The notes below the pieces were generated by a model that did not search any database, had not been told where the DNA came from, and saw only the letters and a list, made by a program, of their open reading frames with translations. This document shows, in pieces, positions 13,053 through 19,683 of a stretch of 28,840 nt of DNA. Made by a program: the position numbers and the translations under genes. This stretch comes from a virus: positions 1 through 28,840 of IMG/VR virus record IMGVR_UViG_3300046000_005218, one strand, 5' to 3'. How positions within the stretch are numbered: the stretch's first letter is position 1; every line of letters starts with the position of its first letter.

Positions 13053-14595
13053 GAAACCCGAAAAGAATTCAATCTACAATCCAATAGATTGGTTTAACGA
13101 ATTTGGAACGATGCAACAAATATTTGAGGGCGATAAAAAATGTATTTCGTTTTCAGAAACTGAAGCAACATATCCAGTTAGTGATGCAAGTGATTTGTCT
13201 AAAAGTCCTAATTTTATTTTAAATAAAAACGGAAAGATTGACATTAAGAAGTCAAACCCATTTGATTTAGCAACTGGACAAAGCTTCAGTAAATTTATTT
13301 TACTTACAACAGTAAAATTTAAAGGCGATTACTTTCAAGCAATGAGTCACGTTTCTTACAATATAATGCAAAACGAAATACCTTACATTCGCGTTGGCTC
13401 CGATTATTTTAAAGTAATTAAAAAAGATGACCGCTATTCAGGAACTAATGTTATTTTAAAGTCTTGGAAAAAAGATGAAATAAAAGAAGATCATACGAAA
13501 AATATACTTTGCAAAATTTATAAGTTTGATGACTTCACAATTATTCCTAATAATGTGACTTTTATTCCATCTAAAAACAACTGCTATAATTTGTATGCCA
13601 AATTCCCACATACAAAATTTAGTGATACTGTTTACACCAATGACATTAGTGTTACACTTGGTTTGTTAAGTCACATATTTGGTGAGCAGTTAGAATTAGG
13701 TTTGAAGTACATGAAGTTACTTTATGAGTATCCTTGTCAAATATTGCCAGTGCTTTCGTTAGTTTCAACTGAAAGAGAAACAGGTAAGACTACTTTTTTA
13801 AATTATATTCAGATGTTATTTGGCGAAAATTCAACACTTATCAATCCAAGTGACTTAATGAGTAGCTTTAACGATGCTTATGCCACAAAGAATATAATTA
13901 TGATTGATGAAACCGTAATTGAAAAGCAACACGTTGTTGAAAAACTTAAATCGTTGGCAACTGCAAAAACTATTTCAGTATCGCAAAAGTTTGTGCAACA
14001 TTACAGCGTTCCATTCTTTGGTAAAATTATCGTTTGCACAAATAAGGAAACCGATTTTATGCGAATTGATGACGAAGAAATTCGCTTTTGGATTAGGAAA
14101 ATAAACCCAATCGTTGGCAAAAAAAATACAAACATTGAAAATGATTTGTTTAACGAGATACCTAAATTCCTAAAATATTTAGAACAACTGCCTGATATTG
14201 ACTTTTCAAATTCGCGCATGGTATTCACGCAGGAAGAAATACAAACTGATTCGCTGGAGCTTATCAAAAAAGAAAGTAAAAACGGATTGAGAAAAGAACT
14301 TGAAATATACATTGATGACTTTTTTAACAATAACGATGTAAATGAGTTTGAAGCAACTGCAAAAGATATTAAAGAAAGGTGGTTTGACAAAGAAAGAGAA
14401 AAGATGTCTTACATCCTTAAAGTGCTTAAAAATGAAATGAAAATGACACCACAACCGAATAAGTATTATTTTCCATTTAATAGCAATAATTACCTTGAAA
14501 AAAAGAAAGGCACTCCGTTTCTATTTGTGAGGGAAAATACTCAAACCGTTCAAAATGAATCTTATAGCGATTATGAAAACAGACAACCATATTAA
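13039..14595 (+). CDS. SF3-type replicative helicase (phage primase/helicase family)
   Basis: A 518-residue protein; TTG 13030 is in frame but ATG 13039 is preferred. The ATPase core is in the second half: Walker A STERETGKTT (residues 243-252), Walker B NIIMIDE (285-291) and the third SF3 motif KIIVCTN (329-335), followed by an RFW motif at 349-351. The first 200 residues have no visible primase motif and may be an N-terminal domain for origin binding or primase contact. A hexameric DNA helicase in phage replication is the usual role; primase activity here is probably given by the BT4734-like gene upstream. AT-rich sequence with repeats follows directly. Confidence 0.8.
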   Translation: MNKFKKPEKNSIYNPIDWFNEFGTMQQIFEGDKKCISFSETEATYPVSDASDLSKSPNFILNKNGKIDIKKSNPFDLATGQSFSKFILLTTVKFKGDYFQAMSHVSYNIMQNEIPYIRVGSDYFKVIKKDDRYSGTNVILKSWKKDEIKEDHTKNILCKIYKFDDFTIIPNNVTFIPSKNNCYNLYAKFPHTKFSDTVYTNDISVTLGLLSHIFGEQLELGLKYMKLLYEYPCQILPVLSLVSTERETGKTTFLNYIQMLFGENSTLINPSDLMSSFNDAYATKNIIMIDETVIEKQHVVEKLKSLATAKTISVSQKFVQHYSVPFFGKIIVCTNKETDFMRIDDEEIRFWIRKINPIVGKKNTNIENDLFNEIPKFLKYLEQLPDIDFSNSRMVFTQEEIQTDSLELIKKESKNGLRKELEIYIDDFFNNNDVNEFEATAKDIKERWFDKEREKMSYILKVLKNEMKMTPQPNKYYFPFNSNNYLEKKKGTPFLFVRENTQTVQNESYSDYENRQPY

Positions 14596-14870
14596 TAGTA
14601 ATGTTTTTTCTAAAAGTCTTTTCTATATTAAACTATTGATTACTAATTATTTAGAAAAAAATAGAAATAGAAAAGGTATTTGGCAAACTACTACAAAAAA
14701 TATTATCAATAATAATAATAGGAATAGTTTTAGCCATTTACCTCTTTCTTTTTTCTATATATATATAAAATATAGTAGTAGTAAGGGTTATAGCTTAGAA
14801 AAGACTTAGAAAAGTTATTAGAAAAGACTTAGAAAAAAATTACGTTTTCTATAAATTATAAATTAACAAT
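14596..14870 (+). repeat. AT-rich iteron-like region, candidate replication origin
   Basis: The 275 bases after the helicase are about three quarters A/T and hold ten copies of TAGAAAA or its complement TTTTCTA: minus-oriented at 14606, 14619, 14751 and 14845, plus-oriented at 14652, 14668, 14796, 14807, 14819 and 14830. The last four form TTAGAAAAG repeats with spacings 11, 12 and 11, close to one helix turn. A weakly supported ORF (from 14555 or 14573) runs through part of this region but has a random-looking product. Regions of this kind next to a replicative helicase commonly hold the origin. TACGTTTT at 14841-14848 might also be a -7 box for the gene at 14871. Confidence 0.5.
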
Positions 14871-15401
14871 ATGAAAATTTACACAATCCCCGAATTCGAA
14901 CTATATTACCACAACCAATACAAACGGTCAAACATGGCTCAGGCGTTTTGGAACACATTACCGATTGAGCGATTTAACCTCAACAAAAAGAAAGTAGTTA
15001 AGAAGCGCAAAGCGGAGCTCACGACAAACCATTTAGACTTGCCAGTAAACAATGTTATCCAACCGAAAGAAACCAAAGATGCTTTTAATACTAATAAGTT
15101 TACTGACCTTATTATTGCCTACCTTAAATCAGTACACAGTTGCAATAGTGCAAGGCGCATCAGTAGTGAGGGCAGATATCGAAAAGGTATTGGTTACATT
15201 GCAGGATTGAACAAAGGCATGGAGGATATCCAGTGCATATTGAAAGGCCGATTGTTTGCGATTGAGGTTAAATCCGAAAGTGACCGAATGGGAGAAGCAC
15301 AATTAAAACGTAAAGCATCAATAGAAGCCGATGGAGGTCATTACATTATTGCTACATCGTTTGAGCAGTTGCAAACGGAATTATTGAGCATATTAAAATA
15401 A
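14871..15401 (+). CDS. VRR-NUC-like PD-(D/E)XK nuclease
   Basis: A 176-residue protein. The C-terminal half is a VRR-NUC-type nuclease: GMEDIQCIL (D119), FAIEVKSESDRMGEAQLKRK (E132, K134, Q144) and GGHYIIATSFEQL. The N-terminal 70 residues are basic and may bind DNA. Phage proteins of this type are thought to resolve branched DNA during packaging or recombination. The start follows AATTAACAAT. It lies just before the terminase genes, a common place for phage resolvases. Confidence 0.8.
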   Translation: MKIYTIPEFELYYHNQYKRSNMAQAFWNTLPIERFNLNKKKVVKKRKAELTTNHLDLPVNNVIQPKETKDAFNTNKFTDLIIAYLKSVHSCNSARRISSEGRYRKGIGYIAGLNKGMEDIQCILKGRLFAIEVKSESDRMGEAQLKRKASIEADGGHYIIATSFEQLQTELLSILK

Positions 15402-15413
15402 TACTTATCTTTG
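15383..15413 (+). promoter_or_regulatory. Leaderless promoter for the packaging and structural genes
   Basis: ATTG (15383-15386), 19 bases, TATCTTTG (15406-15413). The start codon of the next gene lies only four bases after the -7 (ATG 15418), so transcription would begin at or right beside the ATG, giving a leaderless message. Confidence 0.55.
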
Positions 15414-15417
15414 TGGT

Positions 15418-15774
15418 ATGAAAGCCGATGACAAAACGACCAAAAAACGACCTCAAAAACTATTTAAAGGCGATGAGGGTGTTAAGTTTAGCAAAGACAA
15501 TCAACCACCGCCTGAAAACAAAAGCAAAGGATGGGAGGCAAGGCGCGCGGAAAGGTTATTGACTCAAAAGATTATTGAAAAGTTAACGGGCGCCAATAAT
15601 TTAGAGGACTATGTCGATAGCCTTTTTAACAACGCAAAGATGGGCAATGCTAAAGCCATTGACACATTGAATAACGGAATAGAGGAGCAAATAACCAAAA
15701 CCGAAACAACTATCACCGACAACCGCCCACCATCAACGGTTACGATGCCTGATGGAACTAAGATTGAAATTTAA
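15418..15774 (+). CDS. Putative small terminase subunit
   Basis: A 118-residue protein. Basic N-terminus (MKADDKTTKKRPQKLFKGDE) then VKFSKDNQPPPENKSKGWEA, reminiscent of DUF5681-type proteins that precede TerL, and a helical middle rich in charged residues. It ends with TVTMPDGTKIEI. The gene abuts TerL (TAATG) and follows a promoter. TerS recognises phage DNA and passes it to TerL; here the assignment rests on position and weak similarity, as small terminases vary widely. Confidence 0.55.
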   Translation: MKADDKTTKKRPQKLFKGDEGVKFSKDNQPPPENKSKGWEARRAERLLTQKIIEKLTGANNLEDYVDSLFNNAKMGNAKAIDTLNNGIEEQITKTETTITDNRPPSTVTMPDGTKIEI

Positions 15775-17084
15775 TGAATGTTGATTTACAAGCCAACCCA
15801 AAGCAATACGATTTCTACATTCAAGCGATGGCAGCGGCACAAGGCGCAACAGAGAAGCGCAACTTGCTTTATGGTGGCGCTATTCGTGGTGGCAAGTCAT
15901 TCATCTGCGCCACGATCTGTTTGCGTTTGGCATCAATGTATCCAGGCAGCAAGTGGCATGTTATTCGTTCCGACTTTCCTAAGTTAGTTAAGACAATCAT
16001 ACCGACATTTGAAAAAATTATCGATGGCTCACCACACTTTAGATGGTCACGCGATAAGTCAAACTACTTCTTAGAGAATACTAAGACCAAATCAAAAATA
16101 TTTTTTATGGCTGAGAACATAAGCCATGACCCCGAGTTGAATGCATTTCTTGGACTTGAAACGAATGGAGTTTACTTTGAGCAAATTGAGGAACTGAGTA
16201 AGAAACTTTGGAATATCGGCAGCTCACGCGTTGGCTCATGGTACATTGATAAGATGCCAACACCTTTGATATTAGCAACCTTTAACCCAACTCAAACGTG
16301 GATTAAAGATGAAATACATATCCCGTATTTAAAAGGCGAATTAGGCCCCGAGTTTTACTATCAGTTAGCTTTGCCCGATGACAATGCTTTTGTAACTGAA
16401 GAGCAGCGAAAGGTTTGGTCACGTATGGATGAGCGTTATAAGCGGCAGTTTATTGGTGGCGATTGGACAAACTTTGACATGGATGGTAACCGATGGGCCT
16501 ATGCTTACGATTCGACTAAACACCTCAAGCCCGTTGAACTTAATAAACAACTGCCCATTATACTTAGCTTTGACTTTAACCGTAACCCGATTTGTTGCTC
16601 AGTACTTCAAGTTATGCCGCCATCAACCATAAGAGTTAAGGAAACGATTAAACTTGCCAACAGTGACATATATCAACTATGCGATGTTATTAAGTCTAAG
16701 TATGGCAATGCACTATACCAAGTAACTGGCGATGCAAGTGGCAAGTCATCGAGTGCATTGGTTCAGGATAACCTCAACTATTATGTTGTGATAAGGCAGA
16801 AGTTTAACCTCAGCAACAATCAGATGTTAGTTCCAAGCGTTAACCCATCGTTAGAAGACAACCGAATGTTAGTAAACTCATTGTTGGCGCGAGGCAATGT
16901 AGAACTTGACCCTCAGTTTACTAAGGGCTTGCAATTCGATTTAGAAAACGTGGCGGTGTTGCCCGATGGGACAATAAAGAAAACAGACCGTAACGATCCG
17001 ACACAACAAGCGGATGCATTAGACACATTTCGTTATGCATGTAACACTTATTTAAAAAATTTCATATATTTGTCAAATGTTTAG
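15774..17084 (+). CDS. Terminase large subunit (TerL)
   Basis: A 436-residue packaging motor. ATPase: Walker A GGAIRGGKS (residues 34-42), Walker B VYFEQIEE (133-140), coupling motif ATFNP (168-172). Nuclease: D267 in LSFDFNR, D320 in TGDASG and D414/D417 in QQADALDTFRY, the three-acidic RNase-H-like set. Length is normal for TerL. It cuts the genome and drives it into the procapsid through the portal, which here is encoded 8.8 kb downstream. It overlaps the next gene by eight bases. Confidence 0.92.
   Translation: MNVDLQANPKQYDFYIQAMAAAQGATEKRNLLYGGAIRGGKSFICATICLRLASMYPGSKWHVIRSDFPKLVKTIIPTFEKIIDGSPHFRWSRDKSNYFLENTKTKSKIFFMAENISHDPELNAFLGLETNGVYFEQIEELSKKLWNIGSSRVGSWYIDKMPTPLILATFNPTQTWIKDEIHIPYLKGELGPEFYYQLALPDDNAFVTEEQRKVWSRMDERYKRQFIGGDWTNFDMDGNRWAYAYDSTKHLKPVELNKQLPIILSFDFNRNPICCSVLQVMPPSTIRVKETIKLANSDIYQLCDVIKSKYGNALYQVTGDASGKSSSALVQDNLNYYVVIRQKFNLSNNQMLVPSVNPSLEDNRMLVNSLLARGNVELDPQFTKGLQFDLENVAVLPDGTIKKTDRNDPTQQADALDTFRYACNTYLKNFIYLSNV
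17065..17072 (+). promoter_or_regulatory. -7 box before the glycosyltransferase
   Basis: TATATTTG inside the end of TerL, four bases before ATG 17077. It resembles the leaderless promoter at 15406. No good -33 is seen, so it is a possible internal promoter only. Confidence 0.35.
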
Positions 17085-17697
17085 CGTAATAATACCAACC
17101 ATGTGGAAATCTCCACGCATCACACAACTGTTAACCGATTTGTGCGAATGCGAATTGGTGGGTGAGGTAATCATTATTGATAATGCACCAGGAGAAGAAG
17201 CGGAATGGCGTTTTCACGAAAAAATATCAATGAGTTTTATGCCACGCAACATTTACGTAAACCCTGCGTGGAATTACGGAGTTGAACGTTCCCAATTTGA
17301 GAACATATTAATTTGCAACGATGACATAAACTTTGATCCTGCATTCCTATCGATTTACGATGATTCATTGCAACACGTTGGCGTTATTGGCATGGACTTT
17401 ACTAACTACCAACTACCGAAAGACCACAACATCCACCTCAAACCGATGAAAACGCGACCTTATGGATGGGGCTGTTTGATGTTGATACACAAATCAAAGT
17501 ACACACCGATACCCGAAGACCTATTGATTGCAAACGGTGACGATTGGTTAGCACAACACGCCACACCATTTGTTTTGCATGGATTAGCGGTGCAATCCGA
17601 AATCAGCACAACATCGAGAATGGAGGAGTTTGGAATGATTCAACACACCGATAACGAAACTTATAAACTAAAATATGGCACACAGAGAACAAGCTGA
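17077..17697 (+). CDS. GT2-like glycosyltransferase
   Basis: A 206-residue GT-A protein. The N-terminus FSVIIPTM begins the nucleotide-binding fold, with VGEVIIIDNAPG next, NPAWNYGVER and the DxD-like metal site LICNDDINFDP (N81-D82-D83) that binds the nucleotide-sugar. Short for family 2, so it is probably only the catalytic domain. In phages such enzymes glycosylate DNA, virion proteins or host surface. It directly follows TerL and is coupled to a methyltransferase, which suggests a shared modification pathway. Donor and target unknown. Confidence 0.7.
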   Translation: MFSVIIPTMWKSPRITQLLTDLCECELVGEVIIIDNAPGEEAEWRFHEKISMSFMPRNIYVNPAWNYGVERSQFENILICNDDINFDPAFLSIYDDSLQHVGVIGMDFTNYQLPKDHNIHLKPMKTRPYGWGCLMLIHKSKYTPIPEDLLIANGDDWLAQHATPFVLHGLAVQSEISTTSRMEEFGMIQHTDNETYKLKYGTQRTS

Positions 17698-18208
17698 ATG
17701 GTGCAAATTAGTCAAACACGCACACCCTGAACACTTTATTGGTGTTAAGGTATTAGACATTGGCTCACTTGATATCAATGGCAACAACCGTTACTTGTTC
17801 GAGCAATGTGATTATACTGGCATCGATATTGGAGATGGCCCGAATGTTGACTTAGTAATTAAAGGGCACTTGCATAGGACAGATATTGATAACAATTACG
17901 ATGTGGTTATTTCAACTGAATGCTTTGAGCACGATGAATATTGGCAACAAACATTAAAGAATGTAATCAATAACCTACTCAAAGATGGCGGCTTGTTTTT
18001 GTTTAGTTGTGCGGCTCCAGGCAGACCCGAACATGGCACAAAGAAAACAAGCCCAAAGGATAGCCCATTCACAACCGACTATTACCGCAACCTATCTGAG
18101 GAGGACATTCGCAGCGTGTTGGATTGCGATAAAATATTTTCAAATTATAAATTCAAAACACGCAAAGACTTCCCACAAGATTTGTACTTTTACGGAATAA
18201 AAAAATAA
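17675..18208 (+). CDS. Class I SAM-dependent methyltransferase
   Basis: A 177-residue methyltransferase: motif I VLDIGSLDINGNNRY (residues 26-40), acidic motif II end YTGIDIG (D51) and motif IV YDVVISTECFEH (75-86), then a hydrophobic NLLKDGGLFLFSC strand. Family 11-like. No DNA-methylase DPPY or NPPF motif is present, so protein, sugar or small-molecule methylation is more likely than DNA. It overlaps the glycosyltransferase by 23 bases, so the two are probably translated and act together, for example on a sugar. Confidence 0.75.
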   Translation: MAHREQAEWCKLVKHAHPEHFIGVKVLDIGSLDINGNNRYLFEQCDYTGIDIGDGPNVDLVIKGHLHRTDIDNNYDVVISTECFEHDEYWQQTLKNVINNLLKDGGLFLFSCAAPGRPEHGTKKTSPKDSPFTTDYYRNLSEEDIRSVLDCDKIFSNYKFKTRKDFPQDLYFYGIKK

Positions 18209-18211
18209 ACC

Positions 18212-18571
18212 ATGAGCATACTTAACTGTTTAACAAGCTACACCCAAGACATTAGCGGATGCGCTGAGGTATTAGAATTTAGTTCACCCACATTCACAAA
18301 CGATACTAACTACGTCATTAAGTTTACCTATTCAAATGGATGGGTATTAAAACGAGATGTAACAAGCGGATTATACGATGCAGTCATTGAAATGAACAAC
18401 AACGGATTCTGGAACATTGGAACGGGCCCCGTAAAAGTTGAAATACTAAATGGCTGCAATGTCGCAACATTTGACATTTGTGGCACCGTTTACTCATCGA
18501 TTACCCTTAACTTCATAAACATAACTGAAGATGATACTATTGCCATTATTCCTTGTCCTTGTCCTGAATAG
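18212..18571 (+). CDS. Unknown protein, possibly structural
   Basis: A 119-residue protein, mostly beta-type and Asn/Thr/Ile-rich, with an N-terminal NCLTSYTQDISGC and a C-terminal AIIPCPCPE. Several cysteines are present but no clear metal motif. Its place between the modification genes and the tail chaperone makes a virion or tail role possible. No family recognised. It overlaps the next gene by 41 bases. Confidence 0.5.
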   Translation: MSILNCLTSYTQDISGCAEVLEFSSPTFTNDTNYVIKFTYSNGWVLKRDVTSGLYDAVIEMNNNGFWNIGTGPVKVEILNGCNVATFDICGTVYSSITLNFINITEDDTIAIIPCPCPE

Positions 18572-18821
18572 CCTCGGTTGTTTAGGTGTTCACTGCCTAA
18601 CGCGTGACGGTATGTTATTGGAGCAAGCAGCAACCTTAATACGTGATAACATTGGCGAATTTTGGAGCAAACCATTATTTGATTGCCCACCTTGTATGGC
18701 TTCGGTTTGGGGTTTAATTGGTTGGTTTTATTTTGAGCCAAACATTGCAATGATACCCTACTTACTTACCCTTTGTGGGCTTAACGCTTTAACATCTAAA
18801 ATGTTTTATTATGGAGATTGA
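18531..18821 (+). CDS. DUF1360-like small membrane protein
   Basis: A 96-residue protein with an N-terminal hydrophobic segment (MILLPLFLVLVLNSLG), a middle FDCPPCMASVWGLIGWFYF and a C-terminal hydrophobic segment (MIPYLLTLCGLNALTSKM). The LTRDG element followed by a CPPC-containing membrane helix resembles DUF1360. Function of the family is unknown; in phages such proteins are common near tail genes. The long overlap (41 bases) with the previous gene suggests coupled translation. Confidence 0.6.
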   Translation: MILLPLFLVLVLNSLGCLGVHCLTRDGMLLEQAATLIRDNIGEFWSKPLFDCPPCMASVWGLIGWFYFEPNIAMIPYLLTLCGLNALTSKMFYYGD

Positions 18822-19011
18822 AGATGCACATAAGTTTCTGCTAAGTTTAGGATACACCTATACCGGTCAAACGTGTGGGTGTGGAGGCAGCGCAAAGAAG
18901 CGGACTTACAATAAAACAGATAGTAAAATTATAATTAATCTAAGAACGAAACACTATACACATAACAATGAACTTCCGAAACCTATTCAAGAACTCGCCA
19001 CCAGTTTATAA
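18811..19011 (+). CDS. Small protein with a CGCGG motif, unknown
   Basis: A 66-residue protein, MEIEDAHKFLLSLGYTYTGQ followed by TCGCGGSAKKRTYN; the Cys-Gly motif followed by a basic segment is reminiscent of small DNA- or metal-binding peptides. It overlaps the previous gene by 11 bases and the tail chaperone by 44, so it is compressed into the operon. Function unknown. Confidence 0.5.
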   Translation: MEIEDAHKFLLSLGYTYTGQTCGCGGSAKKRTYNKTDSKIIINLRTKHYTHNNELPKPIQELATSL

Positions 19012-19558
19012 ATCCGAATTCCCGCTTGAATTTGCGTTCAAGTGCGGAGGCGTTGACTACTTTGAGTTTGTCGATAAAAATAATCTACCTTATGAGCGTG
19101 GGTTAGAAGCGTTGACATTCTACCAAGAAATGCAAAACGGAGTCACAAACGATTACATTAAGAATTACAACGCGGCAATGAGCAAGTTGTTAAGTGATCC
19201 AAAGAAAATCAACCTTAACGAAATCATTAAATTGCAAATGCGATTCGAGGAACGTTGTAACTTCATTATAAGCAAGGATATTATTTACAAGGTTGCTTCT
19301 GTTGCGTTTGTTGATAAAAGTGAGCCATTGACACGCTATGACTTTAAGGCCAACGAAAAGAAGATTAAGAACTGGAAAGAGAATGCGGGCGATAGTTTTT
19401 TTTTGTCAATGCCAATAAAGAAATTAGTACCGTTTTTAGCGAAGTCAGGAGACACTTCCCTGACGTATTTGGCGATAGTGGAAAAGGTAGAGCAGATTCA
19501 ACGGGATATTCTTTCGTTACAGACGTTAGGGATGGAATTGCAAGCAGAGAAAGATTAA
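18968..19558 (+). CDS. Tail assembly chaperone (short, unshifted form)
   Basis: A 196-residue protein starting MNFRNLFKNSPPVYKSEFPL, helical, with FKCGGVDYFEFVDKNNLPYE and MRFEERCNFIISK in the middle. It lies two reading frames from the tape measure, as the gpG-type chaperones of siphoviruses do, and holds a nine-T slippery run at 19396-19404. The TAA at 19556-19558 ends the short form. The chaperone binds the tape measure and prevents aggregation before tail assembly. The assignment rests on position and the frameshift. Confidence 0.7.
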   Translation: MNFRNLFKNSPPVYKSEFPLEFAFKCGGVDYFEFVDKNNLPYERGLEALTFYQEMQNGVTNDYIKNYNAAMSKLLSDPKKINLNEIIKLQMRFEERCNFIISKDIIYKVASVAFVDKSEPLTRYDFKANEKKIKNWKENAGDSFFLSMPIKKLVPFLAKSGDTSLTYLAIVEKVEQIQRDILSLQTLGMELQAEKD

Positions 19559-19677
19559 AGATTACCGTATTAAAATATTTACCCGCGAATTATCAAATTA
19601 ATTTACTAAATTTGTGGGATTTCTTTTTCTTTGCCAACGAAGCAAAGAAGCCACAACCTAAACCGCCCAAAAAGTAA
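18968..19677 (+). CDS. Tail assembly chaperone, -1 frameshift product (gpGT-like)
   Basis: The -1 frame is open from the TAG at 19393-19395 to the TAA at 19675-19677 and has no ATG, GTG or early TTG start, so it can only be translated by frameshifting from the gene before it. Slipping at T TTT TTT (19396-19402) joins residues 1-145 to a 91-residue extension: VNANKEISTVFSEVRRHFPD and, near the end, LKYLPANYQINLLNLW then FFFFANEAKKPQPKPPKK. The stop lies six bases before the tape measure start. This matches the gpG/gpGT pair of lambda-like siphoviruses, in which the rarer long form links to the tape measure. Confidence 0.75.
19396..19404 (+). other. Slippery site for -1 programmed frameshift
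   Basis: Nine T: the zero-frame codons are AGT, TTT, TTT, TTG. The heptamer T TTT TTT (19396-19402) is in the right phase for a X XXY YYZ slip. No hairpin is seen 5-9 bases downstream; the nearest, GTCAGG (19444-19449) with CCTGAC (19459-19464), is 41 bases away, so it may be stimulated only by the run itself. Confidence 0.75.
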
Positions 19678-19683
19678 TGGCAG

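Noticed and set aside
14001-14454. Minus-strand ORFs (129 and 82 codons) within the helicase gene
   Set aside because: Shadows of the helicase coding strand; Phe/Ser/Leu-rich products typical of reverse-complement translation.
14555-14809. 84-codon ORF overlapping the helicase end
   Set aside because: Product is low-complexity Asn/Lys/Ser-rich and crosses the AT-rich repeat region; it overlaps the helicase in another frame and has no usual AACTAACAAT leader.
19607-19614. TAAATTTG as a promoter for the tape measure gene
   Set aside because: No -33 at the right distance, and the sequence lies inside the frameshift extension of the tail chaperone.
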